Positions 1-10,569 of a DNA stretch of 64,000 nt are shown piece after piece. The notes below the pieces were generated by a model that worked only from the letters and a program-made list of their open reading frames with translations, had not been told where the DNA came from and did not search any database. Source of the DNA: Pegea sp. RAD2-039 (taxonomy: Eukaryota; Chordata; Thaliacea; Salpida; Salpidae); the NCBI GenBank assembly GCA_034620365.1, contig JAQGEQ010000011.1, positions 558,001 through 622,000 of the forward strand, written 5' to 3'. Both the position numbers and the translations under genes were made by a program. Each line of letters opens with the position of its first letter. The stretch's first letter is position 1.

Positions 1-1439
1 AGGAAAACTTATTGTAAAAAGTTTTGTAAACAAAAGCTGTTCCAAGAAACGCAAGATTTACTTTTAGCTTTAAAAAGCAATTATCTACATGATGAGAAAT
101 ATATTTCAAAATTTAATAATCCAACTTATAAAATTTCGATAATTCTTATAAATGTATAAACACAGTTTCCAGGATACCCACAAGTATTTTGTGGAAAATA
201 TCAATCTAGCTTAAATGATCTGTTTTTGCTTTGCTCTTAACTACTTTCGTTTTACTGTATCTGAGCCTTTTAAAGCTTGGGTTTTGAATGCTTTATTTGA
301 TAAAATAGCAAATTAAAGATAGTAGTAGTTTTATCATACAGCCAAATGATATAAATGAATGATCAATCAATTTAAACTATTATTGTCACGTCTACAGAGC
401 TCAACTTAAAAAAAATAATTTTATGAAATGTTTGTTGTAATTGATTGAGCAGAAAAAATTCTGGCTGAAAAACTTAAAAAGTCATTATTGACCTGGAAAA
501 CCCTATTTACCATTCTCAAAAGTCTTACATATTTTAAAAGTTAGCAATTGATTGTACGTGTTAAATATTTATTTGATCAAATAGAGAATATCTTAAGAAT
601 ATATAAACCTTAGAGGGTGTCACAGTAAACGCCTTAAGTCAAGTTTCTTTGATATTGTTGATTTATAGGAAGATTGATTAGCTAAAGGTATTAAAAAAAT
701 AGTTTATCACGTTCTAATGAACGGTTAATAACGACGTTTTAACATACTTGTATAAAAAAATCAATTTTTAATTGTTAGTTTAATTAAGTGAGTCACTAAA
801 AAACAATTTTCTACTTATTTTGAATTTAAATAAACACACATATAGAAAAAGATATAAAATAAATTAACACTTGAGCAAATTTTTTACTAAAATTAATAAT
901 TAACTAAAACTCTTTTTTTTTATAAATGCAGGAAATATTGTATTTGTAAAGTAAACAAACCTTGCAGCTTGTTTTTGCATACATTTTTTATAGACGTAAA
1001 TTATTTTAGGGAAGCATGTGTCTTCTCAAAGTAGATGTTTTACAGTGTTCTACTCCAAACAAGTAGATCTTTAAAACTTTATACTTTCATACGCACGGTC
1101 TAGTTCTATGAGAACTGAATATGAAATAGAAGCTAGTTCTGTTTTCTTCTCTAATTTCTCAAATAATTCAATACATTTTACAAAAGAATTTTCAGACTTT
1201 TTTTCTAAAAGTTTATTTTTATCAAGGAATCGGTTTTATCTTTGAAAATAGTTACAATAGAAATTTATAATCAAACGCTTATAGATTTTGCTTAAAAAAT
1301 TGAAAATAACAGATCTTAATCTGTCAACTAGTCCCAGGGAAAGCCTAAGATGATAGAGATCATTGAAATAAAAAATTAAAACAAAAAGATAAAAAAGTTT
1401 ACTGCTTATTTCTAACTACACTGCACACTGTAGAAGACT
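1..1439. other. Non-coding AT-rich flank
   Basis: I see no gene here. All frames on both strands are broken by frequent stops and there are no recognisable exons with splice sites. The last 100 bases before 1440 may be older sequence of the LINE fragment that follows. Confidence 0.6.
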
Positions 1440-2405
1440 GGTCTACGAATTGGCAGCTCAGAATCCAGCCCACACAGTCTGAACTTTCAACTTTTTCTCG
1501 TAACCCAACTGTAAATTGCTTGAACCAATACTCCATCAATAGATTTATTATTCAACGAGTATCTTCGGTCCTAGACCTTGGCATCACTCTATCATCTGAC
1601 TTTAAATGGCGCAATTATGTTTCCAAAATCTTTGGAAAATCAATCAACCTTGTCTTTCTTATTATAAAGACCTTTAATAATTCTAAGGATCCATGCTTTT
1701 TTATCAATCTTTTCAAATTGTACGTACGTCCAATTCTTGAATACAATGTTAGTGCATGGATGCCATATCAAGTTAGTGATATAAAAAAAAATCGAGTCTG
1801 TTCAGGCCACATTTACGAGTTTAGTATGCAGGAAACTCAATATTAAATATGATAGTTATAAACATCGTCTCAGCTTCTTCAATTTAGATACTTTGGAAGT
1901 TTGACGGATTAAATACGACTTAATTCTTATTTAAAAAATTATCCACAATTTAATTGACATTCAGTTTGATGATTTCTTTTCCATTAGTCCTTCCCTCAAG
2001 TTATATCAGCTCAGACGACACATTTACACCTTAATAAGCCTACATCACCTAGTACATTGATCAGAGCAAATTGTTTCTCATACCGTACAATTAATACATG
2101 GAATCAGCTGCCATCAGACATTGCCATGTCGAAGTCACTCGCGTTGTTCAAACAGAAGTTAAACCGTTATAATATTGCCAACATTGTCATTTCTAAACTG
2201 TGATTTTTTTTCTCTTTTTTATATTAACATTCCATGCAATTGTTCACTGTTATATGCTTTGAGTGATATCGAAATACCATGTGTTACATCTTTTACTTTC
2301 TATGTTTTTGACTAAATAGATGTTATTTGTGAGAATGTGTGTTAGCGAGAGGTGCTCTTTTCTGGTACCCTCCTTCGCATTTATTGAAATAAATAAAATA
2401 AATTT
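1440..2405 (+). mobile_element. Broken 3' end of a CR1/L2-like non-LTR retrotransposon
   Basis: The stretch encodes the C-terminal part of a LINE ORF2 reverse transcriptase, downstream of the catalytic motifs. Seen in sequence: a block reading DLGITLSSDFKW (about 1573-1608), then LYVRPILEY near 1720-1740, the signature of the thumb region of CR1/L2/Jockey-type elements. After a frameshift at the A-run near 1785 comes an IESVQATFTSL segment, an in-frame stop near 1903, then a terminal segment with SYRTINTWNQLPSDIA and SLALFKQKL around 2079-2165. The 3' end is a short TAAA-rich tail at about 2385-2405, typical of elements that end in short tandem repeats rather than long poly(A). It is truncated at the 5' end, shifted and inactive. 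The clade is uncertain without a library search. Confidence 0.85.
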
Positions 2406-3764
2406 TACTTAATTAATAATTTTGGCTGAAGATTTATTGTACTTGGTGCTACAAGCTAACTTGGTACGCAACGAGTACCAGAGATTTTTTAAGAAGTTCA
2501 AAGGTTTATAGTAGAAACCAAAAGATTCAGCTGATTTAAATGCCAGGAAACAGAAAATTCTTTATCTTATCCATCATCAAGGATACTTAAATCTTAGTGC
2601 TAGCAACAACTTTCAAACTTAGTGAAAATTTAGACCCTTGTATTAAAAAGATCCTATAAAACAAGATAGTAAAATATTGCTAGTTTTTATATCACTAAAG
2701 TTTTGTAAATTTTATGAGACATTAAACTATTTTGATGTTTCAAATGGTTGCCAGCATTTAAAAATTATAGTCAGAAAGTTTTGGCTTTTAAATAATTTTA
2801 GACTACTGATCTAAGGCCCCCAGAGGCTTTAGCATTCATTAATCTCAAGGTATAATATCTACTTATTTTACTGCTATAATATTTAAAATAAATTTTATCT
2901 TTAATTTTGATCTTTCATTTCGTGACCAGCAAGTTTGTGATTTCTTCATTTCAGTAATTGATTCTTATTTTTAAAGATTCTTTATTTGAATAATTATGTA
3001 GTAGAGACAATACGAAACCAAAAAATGATACAGACCCTTGGTTTATACAAAACCTAAGGATTATTGGGCTTATAGAAGTTTGTGAATTTATATGATAGTA
3101 ATGCTAATAAAAAAAAAACGATTTATTATTTTTAAAGTCTTTGTAACGGCTACTGACATCTAGTCTTTAAATTGTAGTAAAACGACAAAAAACTTTTCTC
3201 AAACTAGTATAACAGCTACTTAAAAATGAAAATTTTATCTGAAAATATCGATAAAATAAATAAAAGTCTGTAAGCTTTACAGCTAATACACTTAGTTGAT
3301 AAATTGGAATGAGAAAGCATGAAATTATAAAACTATCAATAACTCAACCAACTGATTCAAACAAATTAACATCATTTTTTTAATTTACAATAATTTACTC
3401 TGAAGCTTAAAAGAAGATACTAATAGTTGATACAATAAAAAACGATGATATAAAACTGAAGGCTAAAATTTCAAGTTTCATATAATCAGGATTTTGTTGA
3501 AAATATTTCTGGAATTAAATAAATTTAAATAAATGTGATTTCAAATAAAAAGAAAAAAGAATTAGTCTACATTCCTAAAATTGGAGAACAAATTTAGATG
3601 CCAATTACTAACTCACACAGTGTCCAGATTATAAATATTATTTGATAAAACTCAAGGAAACCAATCAACATTCTCTCTATAAAATCGAAGCTTGATTAGA
3701 AACATGTCAATTGGAATATTATTGGAAAGAGAGTCCTTTTCAGTTTAATATCATAAAAAATAGT
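2406..3764. other. Non-coding stretch downstream of the SMIM15-like gene
   Basis: No gene is visible. It should contain the 3' UTR of the minus-strand gene ending at 3765. A minus-strand ATTAAA near 3745 is a possible but weak poly(A) signal. Confidence 0.5.
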
Positions 3765-4040
3765 TTAATCTGCTTTCAAACGTCGCAGCTGTTTACGCAG
3801 CTTGTTCTTCTTCAACATTTTTTTCTCTTTTGATTCTTTCTTTTCAATCATTTTTGAAAGTTTCCAAGAAAGGAAAGCTGACATCAGCATAAAAGGAGAA
3901 ACAATTAGAAAAAAATTGATAAGAAACCCATAAGGATCTTTTCCAATCCATACAACTATGTCTACAACCCATTGCGGTGGAGAATCTTTAGAAAGAGTAG
4001 CTACATCTTCTCCCTCTATAATATCTTCTGCTACATCCAT
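3765..4040 (-). CDS. SMIM15: SMIM15-like small integral membrane protein
   Basis: A single-exon 91-residue protein. The core KDPYGFL (34-40), one hydrophobic segment (about 37-59), SWKLSKMIE (58-66) and a Lys/Arg-rich tail ending in RRLKAD match the metazoan SMIM15 family; the human protein is about 74 residues. The N-terminus is about 15 residues longer and acidic. The ATG at 4040 is chosen because it is the first in the frame and lies about 48 bases after a strong splice acceptor (AG at 4089-4090 on the minus strand). The molecular role of SMIM15 is not established; the expected form is a one-pass membrane protein with a basic cytosolic tail. It lies about 245 bases downstream of the WBP4-like gene on the same strand, an operon-like arrangement. 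The match is by remembered family motifs, not by a search. Confidence 0.85.
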   Translation of the reverse strand: MDVAEDIIEGEDVATLSKDSPPQWVVDIVVWIGKDPYGFLINFFLIVSPFMLMSAFLSWKLSKMIEKKESKEKKMLKKNKLRKQLRRLKAD

Positions 4041-4088
4041 GACTTCACGTTTGTATCGAGAACAAAAACTAAATTTTATGAAAAAAAT

Positions 4089-4090
4089 CT
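4089..4090 (-). other. Splice acceptor upstream of the SMIM15-like start
   Basis: On the minus strand an AT-rich stretch and a run of pyrimidines end in CTTTTTTCAG, about 48 bases before the ATG. No upstream exon with a matching donor is apparent before the WBP4-like gene, so this may be a 5'-UTR intron acceptor or a spliced-leader trans-splice site. Confidence 0.5.
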
Positions 4091-4174
4091 GAAAAAAGAA
4101 AATATTTTTTATTATGAGTTTATCAAATGTTAAAAATCATTTAAAAATCAAATGCTGAATTGAAATTGATGAAG

Positions 4175-4180
4175 TTTATT
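4175..4180 (-). terminator. Candidate poly(A) signal AATAAA of the WBP4-like gene
   Basis: A minus-strand AATAAA about 106 bases after the stop codon at 4286, and before the acceptor of the next gene. Its position between the two coding regions fits 3'-end formation of the first gene of a possible pair. Confidence 0.4.
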
Positions 4181-4285
4181 AACTCTCAGCTTATTGAGTT
4201 AATTTGATAAATTGTACAAAAATGATGACCAAAACTAAAAGAGATTTTGGAAGCCAGAAATATTTCATTTTCAAATTGGCAACAG

Positions 4286-4936
4286 CTAATGTTCAATTAT
4301 TCTTTTTCTTGAGCTTCTATTTATAACTTTCCGTTTTTTAAATGCAACAGGTTCTTCAGAAGAACCAGCAACACTAACTTCATGTTTTTTCTCCAAAATT
4401 TCAACTACTTCTTCTTTTGTAGGTTCAAATGAAGTAGGAACCACTGGCTTTTGTAATTCTTCTTCCTCTTCTATTATAGGTTCTTCTACTTCAACAGGCT
4501 CCCATTCACCAAATCTTCTGGTTGATAAATGATTGATTTTGCTAGATTCATGCCCACTATTAGTAGGTGGAGCCTGGAATTTCCTTTTCTCTCTTTTAAT
4601 TGGTTTGTCTATTGGTGGTGGAGGAGCTAGTCTATGCTTTTTCTTCATTGGATGAGAAATCTCTAACTTTGGAGCAGCAGTTAATCCCAAAGTACATTGA
4701 TCTGTTTGATACTGTCTAGCAGCTGCTCTTTCCATATTACTTAAATATTTATCAAGATTCTGTTCTTCCCGTTGCTTACGATAACTCCGTTTTCTGACTT
4801 CATTTAAAAACTTCTCTTTTTTCTTTTGGTGACTTCTGCCACGTTCATGAAACTCTATGCTGGCTTTGTTGTCAGCAATCCAACATTTACAATATTCACA
4901 TTGCTTTCTAGGGTTTGATTTCCAATAAGAAGCCAT
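4286..4936 (-). CDS. WBP4: WBP4-like U1-type zinc-finger protein lacking WW domains
   Basis: A single open exon of 216 codons. The start MASYWKSNPRKQCEYCKCWIAD and the matrin/U1-C type zinc finger (Cys13, Cys16, His30, His36, ending FHERGRSH) are those of WBP4 (FBP21), a spliceosome component that binds proline-rich ligands. A charged helix follows (about 40-70), then APPPP at about 104-108, a stretch with FGEWEPVEVEE and a Glu-rich run, and a basic C-terminus (FKKRK near 200) that resembles the WBP4 end. The family normally has two tandem WW domains between finger and tail and is near 376 residues in human; none is present here and no intron could hide them inside this continuous frame. Nuclear pre-mRNA splicing is the likely role. 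It could be a WW-less paralogue or retrocopy; an acceptor just upstream (AG 4954-4955) argues that it is expressed. Confidence 0.85.
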   Translation of the reverse strand: MASYWKSNPRKQCEYCKCWIADNKASIEFHERGRSHQKKKEKFLNEVRKRSYRKQREEQNLDKYLSNMERAAARQYQTDQCTLGLTAAPKLEISHPMKKKHRLAPPPPIDKPIKREKRKFQAPPTNSGHESSKINHLSTRRFGEWEPVEVEEPIIEEEEELQKPVVPTSFEPTKEEVVEILEKKHEVSVAGSSEEPVAFKKRKVINRSSRKRIIEH

Positions 4937-4953
4937 GTTAAAAATCTAGATAT

Positions 4954-4955
4954 CT
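4954..4955 (-). other. Splice acceptor upstream of the WBP4-like start
   Basis: The minus strand reads TATTTATTTCAG and then about 17 bases to the ATG at 4936. A 5'-UTR this short after an acceptor is common for spliced-leader trans-splicing, but an upstream 5'-UTR exon cannot be excluded. Confidence 0.45.
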
Positions 4956-6556
4956 GAAATAAATATTTTAATAGACTTTATAAAAATAAGTTTAACATAA
5001 AGACATAGAATAAATTTTTGAAGAAATAAAAAAGTTTATTTAATCAACATTAGATTTGTATAAAATATGTTACTAAAAATATATAAATATTAGAAAATAT
5101 AACTCATAATTTTTAAAATTACTAATAAAGCCAAAGAAACCATATAAAAATATTTGAAATCAAAAAAGTTAAATTTAACAATTATGAGGAATTAAAAATA
5201 CTTAAATGAAATTCTATACAAATTAATTGGTAGAAGTTTATATAAGCAAATATTTTGAACTTAATTTAATCTTTAAATTACTAAAAGTAAAATTAAAGCA
5301 TAAATTCGACAAATAGTAAAAGTTCTATTAAGGCTTTAAAAAAATCTAAAAGTTGTTGAATCATTTAAAATATAAAAAAATAATCAAATTTATTTTCATA
5401 AAATTAAATTATAAATCCCTTTTTTTTACTAAAGTAGCATTAATTGAATAATTAGAATTAATTATGATTTAAAATAACTAATGAACAATTATTAAGATAC
5501 TAAAGTTTCAAATTGTAACAGTAAATAACTAAAAAATAAAACTTAATTAGAAAATTAAGGAATAAAAGAATTATAGAAATTATTATTTTTTGAATTCCAA
5601 TTGTTTTGTAGATTGGTTTGAGAATTAAATAAAATAATATATTTTTAGTATAATAATTATGAAGTACATAAGTGATAAAAAGATCAAAGATATATGAAAA
5701 ACATAAATATTCAAATGGTAAGTAACTATACATTAAAAAATAATTTAATATATTAAAATAAAAATAAATTCAAAGATTTAGTTAAGAAATACTTAAAATT
5801 CAATTAATAATGCAAGGGTTTACTTTAAAATAATTAAAATTAAGCATATCATAAGATGTATAAATTAAAAAGGAAAGTAAAAATTAGTAATATTTTATAC
5901 CAGCTTGAAATAAGAAAAGGATTGATCTAAGTTACAAGAAAAAAAATCATATAAGATCGAAAATATAACCAAAGAGCAGACATTAATGAAATTGGACAAG
6001 CAGTTTATAAGTCGAAAAATAAAATAACAATTAGATAAAAGCGCAAAAATCGATTTTCTTATTCCAAATCTGAGTCAATAGTTTGTATGTACAAACAGAT
6101 ATGGACCACAAATCAAGGCCTAATTTGACCGTTTTATAATTTTATAAATGTAAAATACTTAAAAAAAAGTATAAATATTGTTATTTTTAGATTAAATGAT
6201 TCAATTTAATTATTTAATATTTTTGGTAATAATTTTATAATTTTTTCATTCTGAACATAAAATAGATAACTTAAAAATCCATGTAAATGTCTAAACTTTT
6301 CATTTATATCTAAGTTAAGTGTGGGTTAAAAACATATTACAAATAAATAATTTTTGCATAAAAACTACAAAAAAGTAAATTACAATTTCTTGTCTGGAAA
6401 AAATACTTTTAGATAAATAAGTTTCAATCGAAAATATCTTATGCAATAAAAATGTAAAGTAAAGTTGGAAAACGTTAATTTTCAAGCTTACAAATTAAGA
6501 ACTTAATCGTGATTTAGTCAAAAATGAATATAAAATTAAGCATCTTTCTTTATAAG
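4956..6556. other. Extremely AT-rich non-coding stretch
   Basis: Long A and T runs and no supported exon. The 77-codon minus-strand frame at 5500-5733 is a by-product of AT richness (Ile/Leu/Phe/Tyr only, no conserved pattern). Confidence 0.55.
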
Positions 6557-6859
6557 ATGTCAAAGGTGAAGTCGTGGTTTATGAAACAGTTTTTTTCGGT
6601 AGAAAATAACTATGAGTAAGGAAAGGTTAAACAGTTAAAATGTTAATATTTATAATCTTAGGATTATTTAAATACAAACACAAATGGATTAAACTTTTAA
6701 ATTACCTTAAAAATTTGTTTAATTTTAATCATACAGCGACAAAGTACTATTTGCTGCTTGGCGCTGCTGCCGTTTCCTCATGGCTATATACAGAATAGTC
6801 AATATTATTTTCCACTTTTATTGCTGTATGACTGTTCAAGGTGACAACAAAGAGTAAGA

Positions 6860-9800
6860 AAACAGAAAAAAAGAATTTCGCCTAACAAAGAGCTTTTATT
6901 GCTTTAAAGCCACTTTTATTTAAAAGAGTTAAGCGTTTAACAAGATAAAAAGTATGTCTTAGAAGCATAGTGACTGCCATGACTAGCTTTTAGATTGCTG
7001 CGAAGATAGAGAAAGATAGGGATAGATAATAGTAGGGAAAAAATTCTTATCGGATACAGAAAAATAATATGTCGCCACTGAGGGTGAAGCCTTGGCGATT
7101 TCTTAGGTATTTGAAACAGTACTTCCGTCAAATTTCCCGAGATATTCTTGTGATTAAAAAACCACAAACCATTAATAACCATGTTTGAGTACCAAACACT
7201 CCACCAAATTACTAATGATAAGTTAAAGTAAGCAACCATCCCTTGGCACTTTGAGATTGCGTAAACTTGATAGCTGTATATAACATCCTTTATTCATAAA
7301 TTGGACGAACTATAGTAAGAAAGATCAGATGATCATTTCTACCGCCAGATGCAATCGACAAGCATCACTCAGGATCAATGATCCGACAACTCTAGAAGGG
7401 TAAAGTTTTAAAAAAGTTATTAAATGCATCGTGAGCGGAAAGCAAAGCGACGATGCTTACAATCACACCTTTTTTAAGTATAGTAATACATTTTATAGCA
7501 AGAAAATGTCCTACTCTATCAATACAGAGTAGTTGTACCTCAGTTTATGCGTCAATATGTCTAAATATTGACACCCCTCTTACTAAATTACTTCAGCTAT
7601 GGAAAGAAGAACCCAATGAATAGTATTTAAACCAATCATCTCATCCACGAGACTCGAGCTAAATACTCTAAATTTGAGCAAAACGCCCTTCATAAACCGC
7701 CCTTTCTTCACTTGTCAAATATTCACCTAAAACGTCATTCGAAAACATACATGCAAACTTTTTTCAATTTGGTGGAAACTATTTACCTTGCTGTCGAAGA
7801 TAGGTTGTCAGATTGAAGTACAATTTTATTGTAGAAGAATTTTTATTTGATGTAGTGTTTAAACAGCTTCAGATAACAAGGTCATGAATTGTGGTTGAGA
7901 AATGGTTGTGAGCGACTTTTTACCGCAGTTACCGGCTTCTTGTTTACCGTACAGCACGATTTTTGTTCCAAATAAAGTTCAAAATCGTTACCTTATTTAA
8001 TCATAATTGTAATATAAATGAAATATATTTAATTTGGGAGTTTGTACTTTGCTATTTATCAAATTATGAAATGTAGTAACTTACAACAAGTTTTGCAATA
8101 ACGTTTCTTAGAAATAACTTGGGATTAAAAATAAATTATAACTTTTTTATCTCTATCATAACAAACTTCTTTACTCAGCATAAGAAACTTCATTCTATAT
8201 TTAAGAAAAAATGTTTTTGTTTATAAATTACATTTAACATTTTTTTTGAAATAATTTTTGAAGATTAATTTGCAGTTGTTGAATATATAAAAATTTATGG
8301 CTTTGGGTTATACAACAAATTTAAAGTTTACTAAAATCAAATTTTAAACAAAAAGGTTGTATGATTTACATGTTACATATTATTTTTTGTATTATTACTA
8401 AAATAATAAATTACATTTATGAGAATGTGGTCAAGACTGATAAAACTTCTTATATTATAGACGTCACAATCTTTTCAACTTAAGTATGATTAACTTATGG
8501 TTAACCACTAATCTAGTTTTTATATGTTTTTTTTTGTAATCTTACATCATTGATACAAAAAATAAGTCATTTAAGAATTCAGCTGTCATTAAAAATACAA
8601 ATTATTTTTAACTGTCAAAGAAAACTTACACTTAATTTAAATTTTGTTTCACATAACTTACATTTGAAAATTGAAATAATTTTCATTCAGTTTCTTACAA
8701 AATATAATTCAAGTTGAAGGAAAAATGCTGTACTTATATAGATTAACCTGAAATAGATTATAAGATAGTATAAAAATACCTAATATGACTTCTTAAATAG
8801 ATTTATTATTTTCAAATCCAACCACAAATTATAATAATCATTATGGGCAAAATTGAATGTTGCGTAGATTTAGCAATTATACTTCTTTTGTACCAAGAAA
8901 AGTTACTCTTACCAAAAGATCTAAAGTTCAAGAAATATCAATGAAATAAAACCAAAAAAAAATCCTATAAAGCGTATTTTATTCATTTAAATTTACAATG
9001 ATAATGGGTATAAAATGAGAGTAATTGAAAAGTTTTAATTTATTATTACATTAAAAGTATTTTTCATATATTTCGTTATAACTTGGAAGAAATAAAAATA
9101 TATTTCTTAAACATAAGTTTTGATACATTTTTAGAAGTTCTATAAAAATATTCTAGAAAAACTAAACTATTTAAAAAACAGTTTATAATACAAGTTTCAC
9201 TTTTTAGAATCATTTAACTTAGTCAGTTTTTAATTATTAAACGTAAAATTAATAAATGTTTAAATAAAATATGATTATAAAATAAAAATGAACCAAAATT
9301 TCAATAAACATTATTTGTACAAATCGAAGCTATTGCTCTAAACTTTATATATTATTAAGAATCAATTTAAAAAAAAACTTTTAAAGTAAATTATTTAAAG
9401 ACTTGTTGGATGCTTTTAGACTTGATCTAACTTTTTAAGAACATTTATTATTCAATCCACATATATAAACGGATAAAACCACTATATTATTATTATATCG
9501 TTATTAATTCGATTTGTGGAAATAGCTAAAAATCCTGCCAAAAATAATGCTTTTAAAATTTTAAGTGGCTTAATGTAACCCTTTTTTAACTTTTGATTCT
9601 TTAGTAGGCCTGTTTCATAATTTTTTCTCGAATTTTTGCAATACAGAATAGTGTTTACAATACAATTTTATATAAATTCGTTCAAAGTAATTATTGTTAA
9701 TAATAATTTTAATTTTTTAAACTAATAAAAACCTTATAAAATCATTTGATTATTAAGTTTTCAAACAAAACCAGGCAAAATAAAAACATTTTCTTTCTAT

Positions 9801-10564
9801 ACGTTTTTATTTTGAAGTAGTAACATGACCGGTTTAAACAAATCAAAAAGACGATAAAAAACATGATGAATGACAAAAAGTTTGCTCATCAAGTTATTAT
9901 ATGAAACTTCAATATAAGAAGAAGTGTTTACAATTCATAAATTCAAACAACAAAAGCAGATTTTATAAACTTGTTCAGTCAATAATTTTCGAAAGCACAT
10001 AATTTATTACATTCATTATAACAGCAAAAAATAAGAAAACTTATATTTAATTGTTCTTAGAGATGCTTGAAAAAAAGGAAAATTATTTTCTGAAAATTTA
10101 CATTAATATTTAATGACAAAAAGTTCAAAAACTTAACAAAGATACCTGATTAAGCTAATGGCATAAAAAAGTATTAAAAAATTAAAGTGAAAATAAAGAA
10201 AGTTTAGACAACTGGTATTGTTAAATTATGAATGAAAAAATATTGTCTAAATTTTGTTTGTATACACTTTCAAAAGCCAAGAAAATGGAATAAGTGCTGT
10301 AAACTAAGTTACAATCCATCATAGTCTGCTGTAGTTATTTATGTTTGTAGTTTAAAAACACCGCATAATGAAACTAATATTTAGATAAAGTGTCGATGTA
10401 TCTATAATTGCATGCATGTGTATGGAAGCTTATATGTATAATATAAATGTATGCTTGTATTAACATATATTCGTATATTTAAAGTAAGTTTTGTTTCATG
10501 ATTGTGTGTTGTGTAGAACGAAATGTTGCTGTAACAGCAGTGCTTGTATGTACAATTAAAGTTT
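6860..10564. other. Non-coding stretch between the WBP4/SMIM15 pair and the SFRP gene
   Basis: No recognisable gene. 6860-7990 is less AT-rich than its surroundings and holds a small inverted repeat (arms GCATCGT and ACGATGC at 7426-7432 and 7450-7456). 8000-10560 is AT-rich and featureless and should include the 3' UTR of the SFRP gene. Confidence 0.5.
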
Positions 10565-10569
10565 TTATT
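10564..10569 (-). terminator. AATAAA overlapping the SFRP stop codon
   Basis: The stop TAA at 10565-10567 lies inside a minus-strand AATAAA. If used it would give an almost absent 3' UTR; a more distal signal is equally possible. Confidence 0.25.

Noticed and set aside
6937-7239. Minus-strand frame of 100 codons as a gene
   Set aside because: Low-complexity hydrophobic composition, no family resemblance, no splice or poly(A) support.
7426-7456. Inverted repeat GCATCGT/ACGATGC as an SL RNA or other structured RNA gene
   Set aside because: Only a seven-base stem with a 17-base loop; no Sm site or donor pattern could be made out.
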